Positions 20,311-28,229 of a DNA stretch of 43,132 bases are shown piece after piece. The notes beneath the pieces are model-generated. The model ran no database searches. It was not told where the DNA came from and worked only from the letters and a program-made list of their open reading frames with translations. Numbering within the stretch: position 1 is the stretch's first letter; the number at the start of each line of letters is the position of its first letter. A program made the position numbers and the translations under genes. Where the stretch lies: positions 1 through 43,132 of the IMG/VR virus record IMGVR_UViG_3300020466_000336; one strand, written 5' to 3'. This DNA is from a virus.

Positions 20311-22290
20311 ATGCAGCTTGTGGCAGTGCAAACCCCGGCCCAGGTCACGGAGCGGATCGAGGCCGAGAAAGCGCGGCGGATCGCCAATGGTCGGGTACAG
20401 TACCAGCAGCCGGAAATCGTGGATGCCCTGGCCAACAAGGTGCGCGGCGACTGGCAGATCGCCAAGAGCACGAAGCAGGTCGTCACGCAGCGGCTGGTGG
20501 ACTGCCTCGAGCGCCGCAGCGGGGAGTACTCCGCACAGAAACGCCAGGAGATTGCCCAGACGCAGGGCAGCGGTATCTACATGCAGCTGACAGCGGCCAA
20601 GTGCCGCGCGGCGAAAGCCTACCTGTCGGACCTCTACACACCTTCTGGCGACCGGCCTTTCACGATTAAGCCAACGCCGATCCCCGAACTGCCGCCTCAA
20701 ATCCAGCAGAAGCTGATGGCCGAGGCCATGGCGGTGCTGAATCAGTCGCAGATCGAACCGGCCGCGGTCGCACAGATCCTCGAAAAGCACAAAGAGCGGT
20801 TGATCGGCGAACTGATGCACCAGGCAGAGAAGCGGGCGGAGAAGATGGCCGACCATGTCGAGGATATGCTGGTCGAGGGCAAGTTCCGCACGGAGTTCGA
20901 CGCCTTCCTCGATGATCTGGTGACGTACCCGGCGGCGATTATAAAGGGTCCTGTCTTTGCCAATCGGGCCAAGATCAAGTGGGTTGAAGTCCAGGGTCAG
21001 TACGCGCCCCAGCGCTCACATGAGATCGTGCCGGAGGTTCGTCGGGTGTCGCCGTTCGACTCCTATCCAAGTCCTGGCGCGCGAGCGGAGCTCGGCGGAC
21101 ATTGGCACATCGAGCACCGCCGCTTTACCTTTTCCGAGCTGGCATCTATGCGGGGCGCGCCAGGCTACAACACGCTCGCGATCACCAGAGCGCTGCATGA
21201 ATATCGCCAGGGCGGGCTGCATGAGTGGATCTGGTCGGAGGAAGAGCACCGCCGTCTGTCGGGCCAGAACAGCGTCTACGGTCGGCGGGAGACAATCGAT
21301 GCACTGGAGTGGACCGGCACGATGTCCGGCCAGATGCTGGTCGACTGGGGCATGAACCCGCAGTCAGTCCCTGATCTGGTCAACGAGTACCCGGTGTCCG
21401 TTATCGTGGTCGGGAACTTTGCGATCCGTGCGCTGGTGAACCCCGATCCGGCGGGCAAGCCCGACTACTTCAAGGCGTGCTGGGAGAATGTACCGGGCTC
21501 ATGGTGGGGCCGCGGCCTGCCGGAGATCATGGCCGACTGCCAGGATATGTGTAACGGCGTGGCCAGGGCGCTGGCCAACAACCTGGGCCTGGCGAGCGGT
21601 CCGCAGGTCTGGGTGAACAACGCCTACGCGGAGGATGGCGCAGACTACCAGACCATCTATCCCTGGAAAATATGGTATTTCCGCACGCCGACCACGAACA
21701 GCGGGCAGCAGCAGAAGCCGATGGACTTCTTTCAGCCAAACAGCCACGCCAGCGAGCTGATGGAGGTCTACGAGCGGTTTGCGAAGTACGCCGATGAGGT
21801 CACGGGCATGCCGGCTTTCGCCTACGGATCGGACAGCGGTGCCGGCGCGGCCAAGACCGCATCCGGCCTGTCGATGCTGCTCAATGCTTCGAGCAAGACC
21901 ATCAAGTCGGTTGTGCACAATATCGATATCCACGTCATCGAGCCGCTGGTCGAGAAGTTCTACAACCACGTGATGATGACCCACCCGGACAACAGTATCA
22001 AAGGGGATGCTGTCGCGAAGGCCCGCGGTTCCGAGTCGCTGATCCACAAGGAAGCCGCACAGGCCCGGGCCCAGGAACTGCTAGGCATTCTGAGCAACCC
22101 CGTGGATCAGCAGATCATTGGCCTTGACGGCCGCCTCGAGTTGCTGAAGGAAGTGCTGAATACCGGGGATATGCCGGTAGAGCGCATCCTGCCATCGCTC
22201 GAAGAGCTGGCGGCGAGGCTGCAACCGGCTCCCCCGGAAGCTGGCCCTGGCGATAAATCCGAGCAGCAGCCCCAGGCGGCCGCGGCATGA
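20311..22290 (+). CDS. Portal protein
   Basis: A 659-residue head-tail portal, the ring through which DNA enters and leaves. Typical features are an N-terminal helical region, VEVQGQYAPQRSHEIVPEVRRVSPFDSYPSPGA-like wing strands (read in parts), GSWWGRGLPEIMADCQDMCNG, and a long C-terminal helical crown with AAKTASGLSMLLNASSKTIK. Length and order match podovirus-type portals. It follows TerL as usual, and its stop overlaps the next gene by four bases. The tail end is Pro/Gln/Ala-rich. Confidence 0.88.
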   Translation: MQLVAVQTPAQVTERIEAEKARRIANGRVQYQQPEIVDALANKVRGDWQIAKSTKQVVTQRLVDCLERRSGEYSAQKRQEIAQTQGSGIYMQLTAAKCRAAKAYLSDLYTPSGDRPFTIKPTPIPELPPQIQQKLMAEAMAVLNQSQIEPAAVAQILEKHKERLIGELMHQAEKRAEKMADHVEDMLVEGKFRTEFDAFLDDLVTYPAAIIKGPVFANRAKIKWVEVQGQYAPQRSHEIVPEVRRVSPFDSYPSPGARAELGGHWHIEHRRFTFSELASMRGAPGYNTLAITRALHEYRQGGLHEWIWSEEEHRRLSGQNSVYGRRETIDALEWTGTMSGQMLVDWGMNPQSVPDLVNEYPVSVIVVGNFAIRALVNPDPAGKPDYFKACWENVPGSWWGRGLPEIMADCQDMCNGVARALANNLGLASGPQVWVNNAYAEDGADYQTIYPWKIWYFRTPTTNSGQQQKPMDFFQPNSHASELMEVYERFAKYADEVTGMPAFAYGSDSGAGAAKTASGLSMLLNASSKTIKSVVHNIDIHVIEPLVEKFYNHVMMTHPDNSIKGDAVAKARGSESLIHKEAAQARAQELLGILSNPVDQQIIGLDGRLELLKEVLNTGDMPVERILPSLEELAARLQPAPPEAGPGDKSEQQPQAAAA

Positions 22291-22574
22291 GATTGACGAA
22301 TCACGGCGACACGCGCGAACAGTGTCGGCTGGTTAGCGCCATTCAGCGGATCAAGATCGATCAGCTTGACGCCTACGAAAAGCTGCGCGCCGCGTTAACT
22401 CGCGAGCTCCAGCTGATCAACCGACATCTGCGCGAACTGGAAGGCCCCGAACTCCACAGGGCTCAAGGTCGTGCGGTGTTTCTCGATGATCTGTGCGATC
22501 TACTCGACCAGAGCGAGCATAAGCATGCACAGCTTCGGGAAAAACTCGAACGCGAGCGGAATACCAGTAGCTAG
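22287..22574 (+). CDS. Hypothetical coiled-coil protein
   Basis: A 95-residue protein, almost wholly alpha-helical with heptad-like Leu spacing (KLRAALTRELQLINRHLREL, HAQLREKLERER). Probably a small head accessory. It overlaps the portal stop and ends just before a terminator. No family known to me. Confidence 0.6.
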   Translation: MRLTNHGDTREQCRLVSAIQRIKIDQLDAYEKLRAALTRELQLINRHLRELEGPELHRAQGRAVFLDDLCDLLDQSEHKHAQLREKLERERNTSS

Positions 22575-22598
22575 GCTCCGCACGCGCTCACCCACCTG

Positions 22599-22622
22599 AC
22601 CCGCCACCCGGCGGGTTTTTTG
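22599..22622 (+). terminator. Intrinsic terminator after portal cluster
   Basis: ACCCGCC (22599-22605) pairs with GGCGGGT (22610-22616) over the loop ACCC, leading into a T-run. It would reduce readthrough from the portal genes into scaffold and capsid, unless an antiterminated transcript passes it. Confidence 0.8.
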
Positions 22623-22694
22623 TTTGCGAATACCAAGAATCCGGCTCCCGGCGGGGAATACCGGACGGACTGGCTCGCCAAGGAGAAAAATGAA

Positions 22695-23717
22695 ATGACT
22701 GGCATACACAGCGCCGCCTCTCGAAGGCAGGCGGAAGCAAGCGTTGATGCGATGATCGCGGCGCAGACAGGAAATACCGATGAGCCCGGCCAGGCTCCGG
22801 CTTCCGATCCCGCACCGGCAGAATCACCGGACAATGCACTGGCAACACCGGATGCGCCACCGCAGGCGACCCCGGCTGCCGGAGAAGTTCCCACTGACAC
22901 ACCCTCGCCCGGCGAAACGCCGCCTGGCGAACCTGTAGATTGGAAGGCCCGCGCCGAAGCATCCGAGGCGCGCTTCGCGGTACTCAAAGGCAAGTACGAC
23001 ACCGAAGTTCCCGCGCTTCACGCCGAGGTCAAAGAGCTCAAGAAACAGCTGGCGCATGGCGCCCCCAGTGCCGAACTCGAGTCGCTTCGGGCTGAGGTAG
23101 CAGCGCTTCGAGCCGGACAGACCACCGCAGAAACTCCTTCCCCCGACACCCCGCCACCCGCCAGCGCGCCGGACCTCCAAAGTCTGCGCGATCAGTACGG
23201 CGATGACTGGGTTGACGGCCTGATCGGTGTTGTTCGCTCAGAGCTGAGCACCGTACAGGAAAGGATGGCCAACCAGCAGCCGCAGGGGCTCTCGTTCAGC
23301 GACAAGCTGGATGTGTCGCTCAGCAGCGCTGGCATCGATCTGCAGACCATGAACCGCGACAAGGGGTTTCTCTACTGGCTGGCTCAGTACGACTCGCCAG
23401 AGTCACTGAATACCAGGCAGGAGCTTCTGAACGCGGCTGTGAACGACGGGAATGTGAATGCGGCCGCCGACTTCTTCCGGCGCTACGTCAGTCTTGGCTC
23501 CGGCTCCCCCGCCGGCGCGCCCAACCCCATGCAGGAACACGCCCAGGTACCCGACGGCGGGGCAGGGGACTCTCCCCCGGCCCAGCAGGTCAGTCTCGAA
23601 CAGGCCTTTCAGGAGTACATCGCGGGCAGTGATGCCTACACCCGGGGGAAGATCAGCGCTGCCGAGTTGGAGGAACTGGAAAGAAGGTATTACGCCCTCC
23701 AGGCTCCCCAACAGTAG
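22695..23717 (+). CDS. Head scaffolding-like protein
   Basis: A 340-residue protein from the ATG at 22695, ten bases after AAGGAG. A Pro/Glu/Ala-rich disordered region (about 20-75) leads to a coiled coil (about 95-150, EVPALHAEVKELKKQ). A second Pro-rich linker and a helical C-terminal portion (DKLDVSLSSAGIDLQTMNRD, AAADFFRRYVSLG) follow. It lies directly before the capsid gene, as scaffolds do. The C-terminus ends in a helix-rich segment (ISAAELEELERRYYALQ), probably the capsid-binding part. Confidence 0.75.
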   Translation: MTGIHSAASRRQAEASVDAMIAAQTGNTDEPGQAPASDPAPAESPDNALATPDAPPQATPAAGEVPTDTPSPGETPPGEPVDWKARAEASEARFAVLKGKYDTEVPALHAEVKELKKQLAHGAPSAELESLRAEVAALRAGQTTAETPSPDTPPPASAPDLQSLRDQYGDDWVDGLIGVVRSELSTVQERMANQQPQGLSFSDKLDVSLSSAGIDLQTMNRDKGFLYWLAQYDSPESLNTRQELLNAAVNDGNVNAAADFFRRYVSLGSGSPAGAPNPMQEHAQVPDGGAGDSPPAQQVSLEQAFQEYIAGSDAYTRGKISAAELEELERRYYALQAPQQ

Positions 23718-23755
23718 CCGAAATCGGCTCAGGGAACGCCTGGCTGGCGTCTTTT
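23716..23755 (+). other. Two hairpins between scaffold and capsid genes
   Basis: AGCCGA-AA-TCGGCT (23716-23729) forms a tight stem at the scaffold stop codon. ACGCC-TGGCT-GGCGT (23736-23750) is followed by CTTTTT and looks like a weak terminator or attenuator. It could raise the capsid-to-scaffold ratio through RNA processing or stability. Confidence 0.55.
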
Positions 23756-23770
23756 TGAGGATCCAGTCAA

Positions 23771-24703
23771 ATGGCAAAGTTTCCCGTATCAGGGGTACCG
23801 TCTCTCGCTTCGGACAGTACCTCGAAGTTTATCCCGGCCATCTGGTCGACGAAGCTGGTCACGAAGTTCTACGATTCCACCGTATTCACGGAGATCGCGA
23901 ACACTGACTACGAGGGCGAGATCAAGGCCCATGGTGACGAAGTCATCATCCGCACTGTCCCGTCCATCACCATCAACAACTACCAGAAGGGTGGCGGTCT
24001 CAACTACGAGGACCCGGAATCCCCGAACGTCACGCTGACGATCGACCAGGGCAAGTATTTTGCCTTCAACTGCTGGGACATCGACAAGCACCAGTCGGAC
24101 ATCGATCTGATGAACAAATGGTCTGAAGATGCCTCCGAGCAGATGAAGATCGCTATCGATACCGACATCCTGGCGGCGATCGGTGCCAGTGCGCACGCGG
24201 ACAACTCGGGGGATTCCGCTGGCCGTATCTCTGGCGATATTGACCTGGGTGAGGCTGCTGCCGGCGTCGGTACCAACGCCGTACAGCTGACCAAGGCCAA
24301 CATCCTTGATCATCTGGTCGACTGGGGTACGGTGCTCGACGAACAGTCGGTGCCGGAGTCCAATCGTTGGGTGGTTCTGCCGGCCAAAGCCTGCGGTCTC
24401 ATCAAGAAGTCTGACCTTCGCGATGCGTCCATCGCCGGTGATGGCACCAGCATCCTGCGCAACGGTCGCCTGGGGATGATCGATCGGTTCACGATCTATC
24501 GCTCCAACAACCTGAACGTCAACAACACGGAGATCGATATCCTCTTCGGACATCCCTCCGCGCTGACGTTCGCCGCGCAGATCACGGAAATGGAGACCAT
24601 CAAGAACCCCGATGACTTTGGTGATCTGGTTCGCGGTCTGGAGGTCTACGGCTTCGAGGTCATCAAGCCGGAAGCCCTGGGCCACGTGGTAGCCAAGTAC
24701 TAG
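23771..24703 (+). CDS. Major capsid protein
   Basis: A 310-residue HK97-fold-like coat protein. The N-arm (PAIWSTKLVTKFYDSTVFTE), the region with NYQKGGGLNYEDPESPNVTL, FAFNCWDIDKHQSD (a conserved helix in this coat family), and the C-terminal ALTFAAQITEMETIKNPDDFG and GFEVIKPEALGHVVAKY match P22/podovirus-type major capsid proteins. Position directly after the scaffold fits. No protease gene is seen. The length is normal for an unprocessed coat protein. Confidence 0.9.
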   Translation: MAKFPVSGVPSLASDSTSKFIPAIWSTKLVTKFYDSTVFTEIANTDYEGEIKAHGDEVIIRTVPSITINNYQKGGGLNYEDPESPNVTLTIDQGKYFAFNCWDIDKHQSDIDLMNKWSEDASEQMKIAIDTDILAAIGASAHADNSGDSAGRISGDIDLGEAAAGVGTNAVQLTKANILDHLVDWGTVLDEQSVPESNRWVVLPAKACGLIKKSDLRDASIAGDGTSILRNGRLGMIDRFTIYRSNNLNVNNTEIDILFGHPSALTFAAQITEMETIKNPDDFGDLVRGLEVYGFEVIKPEALGHVVAKY

Positions 24704-24725
24704 GTCTCGGCCTAGTTCACTGAGT

Positions 24726-24749
24726 ATGGCCGGCCAGCTGGTCGGCCAT
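24726..24749 (+). other. Post-capsid hairpin
   Basis: ATGGCCG and CGGCCAT pair around a GU pair and a CCAGCTGG centre, giving about ten base pairs in 24 bases. No T-tract follows, so a stability or processing element fits better than a terminator. An ATG at its start opens a frame to the next gene but is not the likely start. Confidence 0.5.
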
Positions 24750-24788
24750 GCTTTCGAACTTCGATTCAATTCACCGGGAGAGATCAAT

Positions 24789-25331
24789 ATGCCCCCCAGG
24801 AAAGCACCGGATAAATCCGGGTCACAGTCCCCACCCAACAACGAGGCGGGGGAAACACAACAGGTCGCGCAGCAGGAGGCCGCAGCCGAAGCGGAGCAGG
24901 GCGAAGAACCGTCGAATGCGGAGGATGCTGTGCTGCGTGAGCTCGGCTTGTCCGCCGAGGGGGCGAGTGCCGAAATGGACGCGCCGCCCGCCGAGGCAGT
25001 CGTCACCGATGCCGCCCCCGCGGACAACCACGGCAATCGCCGCAAGGCCGCCAACGCTCGCAAGCGGGCGCAGCAGGAGGCCAAGCGTAAGGCAAAGGCG
25101 GATGCCGAGGCCGCGCGCGAGCGTGACCATGGCGTGGTGCAGGGCAGCATCCAGAACGCGGACATTCCGCTGGACGCGGACGGCAATCCGCTGTGGTATC
25201 ACAGCCGCAAATCCGGTCGTGTCGTCGCAGCGAACCCCGTGCTGAATCGTCCGGATATCCGCCGGCGCGAACAGCTGGTGCCCTGCAATGCGCCCGAGCG
25301 GCTGCGCGTGCAGGCCTCCGGCGACGAGTAA
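24789..25331 (+). CDS. Disordered head-associated protein
   Basis: A 180-residue protein from the ATG at 24789, preceded by CGGGAGAG. The N-terminal 80 residues are Ala/Glu/Pro-rich and disordered. A very basic KR-rich stretch follows (NRRKAANARKRAQQEAKRK), with a folded-looking C-terminus (LDADGNPLWYHSRKSGRVV). The basic helix may bind DNA or the capsid interior. Position between capsid and adaptor suggests a head protein or decoration, but no family is recognised. Confidence 0.6.
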   Translation: MPPRKAPDKSGSQSPPNNEAGETQQVAQQEAAAEAEQGEEPSNAEDAVLRELGLSAEGASAEMDAPPAEAVVTDAAPADNHGNRRKAANARKRAQQEAKRKAKADAEAARERDHGVVQGSIQNADIPLDADGNPLWYHSRKSGRVVAANPVLNRPDIRRREQLVPCNAPERLRVQASGDE

Positions 25332-25335
25332 CACC

Positions 25336-25354
25336 TGGCGGGCTTGGCCCGCCA
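25336..25354 (+). other. 8-bp perfect hairpin before adaptor gene
   Basis: TGGCGGGC and GCCCGCCA pair perfectly around a TTG loop, just after the preceding stop codon, with only CAATTCT downstream. This is the fourth site in the scaffold-capsid-adaptor stretch where a GC-rich hairpin marks a gene boundary. Confidence 0.6.
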
Positions 25355-25373
25355 TCAATTCTAGGAGTCTGGT

Positions 25374-26009
25374 ATGCCGACCGTACTAGCCCACGATGTC
25401 GTTGAGCGCGCCAATGACGTGCTCAATGACGTGCTCTCGGCGCGGTGGGGAGATGACACCCTGCTCAATTACCTCAACGAGGCGCAGTATGCCGTCGTTG
25501 CCGCCAGGCCAGACGCCAACGCGGTTAATGCGACGATGGGCTGCTTGCCGAGTGCCAAGCAGGTACTTCCCGCCGGCGGACTGCGCCTGATCGAGGTAAT
25601 GTCCAATACCGATACGGGTAAGCCGGTCACGCTGATCGATGTCGACCTGCTTAACGAACAGGTGCCCGAGTGGCGCAAGGTTGATCCGCCTGTGCGGGCG
25701 ATCGACCACTACGTCTATGACGATCGGGACCCCAAGACCTTCTACGTCTACCCGACCCCGGAGCAGGGGCACCAGATCGATCTGGTGTATGCCGCCGTAC
25801 CAGAGCGTGTCGCAGGCCTGGGCGACACCATCACGGTGGATGACATCTACTTCAACCCGCTGGTCGATCACATGCTGTGGCGAGCATTCTCGCGCGACAC
25901 AGCCAACCCTGCCGGCGCTTCCCAGGCATCCATTCACTGGCAAGCCTTTGCGACCGCGCTGGGTCTCAAAGTGAAGGCTGACGCCGCAATGAGTCCGAAC
26001 AATGGCTGA
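25374..26009 (+). CDS. Head-tail adaptor protein (DUF6682-like)
   Basis: A 211-residue protein (VVERANDVLNDVLSARWGDD, LLNYLNEAQYAVVAARPDA, FYVYPTPEQGHQIDLVYAA, DHMLWRAFSRDT) with the helix-strand pattern of phage adaptors. It would bind below the portal, completing the head-tail connector. AGGAG lies eight bases before the ATG. Adaptor, then a second adaptor and a tail protein, is the usual podovirus order. Confidence 0.7.
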   Translation: MPTVLAHDVVERANDVLNDVLSARWGDDTLLNYLNEAQYAVVAARPDANAVNATMGCLPSAKQVLPAGGLRLIEVMSNTDTGKPVTLIDVDLLNEQVPEWRKVDPPVRAIDHYVYDDRDPKTFYVYPTPEQGHQIDLVYAAVPERVAGLGDTITVDDIYFNPLVDHMLWRAFSRDTANPAGASQASIHWQAFATALGLKVKADAAMSPNNG

Positions 26010-26613
26010 TCTAGCTGACCTTACTCCCCGTGTTACCCGGTACGTCCGGAACTGCCCGTCACTCATGGTGCACCAGGCTCTCAGCGATGCCGCCCGCGAG
26101 TTCTGCCAGCGGACGCGCACATACACAATCGAGCATCCCCTGACGCTGAGCCAGAACAGCTACGAGTATGCCATCGCGTTGCCTGATCTTGATTGGTATG
26201 AAATCAAGTGGGCCAAGATTGATGGCAAACCGCTCGATCCAGGGCGGCTGGACGGCCCCGTTAACTGGGCCGATCGCACCGATAGGCCGCTGCAGTACGC
26301 GAGCATTGATGGCGAGTCCATTCGTTTCTGGCCGCGGCCGGATCAGCAATATACCGTGCAGATCAAACTGGCCGTGTCTCCGCAGCTGGGCAAGACAGCT
26401 TTGCCGGCAGGGCTGTACAACCGTTATGGCCAGGAGATTGCCCGGGGCGCGGCCGCTGATCTGCTCGAGATGGAAGGGTACCCCTGGTACAACCCGAACA
26501 TGGCCCCGAGGCACCGCACCGCGTTTGCCTCAGCCATCCAACAGGCGGTAGCTGACCGGGACCGCAATCTCACCAGTGCCAGCCCCAGCGTGCGGATGCG
26601 ACCGATCGCATGA
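26002..26613 (+). CDS. Second adaptor / tail connector protein
   Basis: A 203-residue protein starting in the end of the previous gene. It repeats the adaptor style: VHQALSDAAREFCQRTRTY helix, strands around DLDWYEIKWAKIDG, FWPRPDQQYTVQIKL, and a terminal helix in HRTAFASAIQQAVADRDRN. It is probably the nozzle-proximal connector ring. Family assignment is by gene order and shape. Confidence 0.65.
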   Translation: MADLADLTPRVTRYVRNCPSLMVHQALSDAAREFCQRTRTYTIEHPLTLSQNSYEYAIALPDLDWYEIKWAKIDGKPLDPGRLDGPVNWADRTDRPLQYASIDGESIRFWPRPDQQYTVQIKLAVSPQLGKTALPAGLYNRYGQEIARGAAADLLEMEGYPWYNPNMAPRHRTAFASAIQQAVADRDRNLTSASPSVRMRPIA

Positions 26614-28229
26614 AGATCGAGATCACGCATTTCCGCGGCGAAATGCCCATGCTGGCAAGCCATCGCCTCCCGCCCGAATATGCGGAATACGCATACAACT
26701 GTCGATACGAGGGCGGCGACTTACAGCCGCGCTATGGCATGGCGCAGGACGTGGCCGGTTCCGCCCAGCTGCGCACTGGCGGCGATGTGAAGTCCATCTT
26801 CCCCTACGGCGATGGTGCATTCTGGTTCAGTTGGCTGAACGAAGTGGATGCGGTGAACAGCCCCATCGCCGACGATCCGTATGACCGCGTTTACTACACC
26901 GGTGAAGCGGACGGCATCGTGCGGCTGACCAGCAACTTGATTGCCACAGGGTCCAGTCCCTACCCGGCCGCCTTTCATTTTCTGGGCGTGCCGGCGCCAG
27001 CGAGCGCGCCCACCCCGACAGTGAACTATGGGCTCGATGACGAGGACCCGGCCACCGATGAAAGTCGCGCCTACGTGATGACCTATGTCACCGAGTACGG
27101 CGAAGAGGGTCCGCCCAGCGCTGCCTCGAGCATCGTGACGCTCAATGACCCTTCGGTCGACACCGTCTCCCTCTCCCTGCCGATCCTCAATCCGAACTAT
27201 CACAACGTCACGCATAAGCGCATCTATCGCACGCAAACCAGCGGTGGAGATACCAGCTTCTACTTTGTCGCCGAAGTGCCCCTGGCAACGGCTACCTATC
27301 TGGATGGCCTTGAGGCCGACCAGCTGGGTGATGTCATCTCTACAGAGGAGTACGTCGGCCCGCCGGTTGGTATGAAGGGCCTGTGCGCGGGTAGTAACGG
27401 CATGCTGGCCGGCTACTACAAGAACGAGTTCATTGTTTGTGAGCCCTACCTGCCATACGCCTGGCCGCTGCGGTACCGACGTTCCCTCAACTACGATATC
27501 CGGGCCATCATGCCGATCTCTACAGGTTTCGTGATCGGCACCAGCGGGCACCCCTACGTGATGTCCGGGGTACACCCTGATGCGTTGTCTGATCGCAAGC
27601 TCGAGCTGAATCAGGCCTGCATGGGCTGGCGCTCGATGGTTGATATGGGCGATTACGTGATCTACGCAAGCCCGGATGGGCTGGTGGGTGTGTCCGAGAC
27701 ACAGGCGCAGTTGCTGACCAAGGACATTATCGATCGCAGGACCTGGCAGGCCGAGTTCGCCCCGGCGCTGATCCGGGGGTGCCGGTACGAGGATAAGTAC
27801 CTGGGGTACGGCAACGGGACCCCATTTATCTACGATCTGACGAACAACGCGATCACCCGGATCGGGCTCGATGACATCACTGCTGCGCACAACGACTTGC
27901 TGACGGATACTCTTTGGCTCGTCGATGACGATCGGAACTTGTATACGTTCGATTCCGATGCGCAGAATTTGCCGCCTTACACCTGGCGATCGAAAGAGTT
28001 CCAGACCCCTGATACCACCTTCGCGGTGCTCAAAGTCTGGACCACCCAGCCCGATCTGGTCGGGGTGAAGATCACTGCTGATGGCTACACAGTATTCGAG
28101 CGATCGAGCTTGCCCCAGGAGGCCATGAAGATACCTCCAGCGCGGGGCACTCGTTGGCAGGTCGAGCTTACTGGCGTCGGTGTGGTGCAGCGCGTGGCGC
28201 TGGCCCAGAGCATGTCAGAGGTAGGCTGA
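26610..28229 (+). CDS. Podovirus tail hub/nozzle-like protein
   Basis: A 539-residue protein coupled to the previous gene by ATGA overlap. It begins ITHFRGEMPMLASHRLP, typical of nozzle or stabilisation proteins. An FN3-like segment (about 130-235, YVMTYVTEYGEEGPPSAASS) is followed by a propeller-like C-terminal body (GSNGMLAGYYKNEFIVCEPY, YVMSGVHPDALS, VIYASPDGLVGVS). It would form the tail channel under the adaptors. The absence of any tape measure nearby supports the short-tail assignment. Confidence 0.75.
   Translation: MKIEITHFRGEMPMLASHRLPPEYAEYAYNCRYEGGDLQPRYGMAQDVAGSAQLRTGGDVKSIFPYGDGAFWFSWLNEVDAVNSPIADDPYDRVYYTGEADGIVRLTSNLIATGSSPYPAAFHFLGVPAPASAPTPTVNYGLDDEDPATDESRAYVMTYVTEYGEEGPPSAASSIVTLNDPSVDTVSLSLPILNPNYHNVTHKRIYRTQTSGGDTSFYFVAEVPLATATYLDGLEADQLGDVISTEEYVGPPVGMKGLCAGSNGMLAGYYKNEFIVCEPYLPYAWPLRYRRSLNYDIRAIMPISTGFVIGTSGHPYVMSGVHPDALSDRKLELNQACMGWRSMVDMGDYVIYASPDGLVGVSETQAQLLTKDIIDRRTWQAEFAPALIRGCRYEDKYLGYGNGTPFIYDLTNNAITRIGLDDITAAHNDLLTDTLWLVDDDRNLYTFDSDAQNLPPYTWRSKEFQTPDTTFAVLKVWTTQPDLVGVKITADGYTVFERSSLPQEAMKIPPARGTRWQVELTGVGVVQRVALAQSMSEVG

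Noticed and set aside
23789-25186. 465-residue frame on the minus strand opposite the capsid gene
   Set aside because: It is antisense to the well-supported capsid and following gene, has Arg/Ser/Ala-biased composition typical of GC-rich shadow frames, and has no ribosome site.
26721-27890. 389-residue minus-strand frame opposite the nozzle-like gene
   Set aside because: It mirrors a convincing tail gene with FN3-like segment; codon pattern supports only the plus strand.
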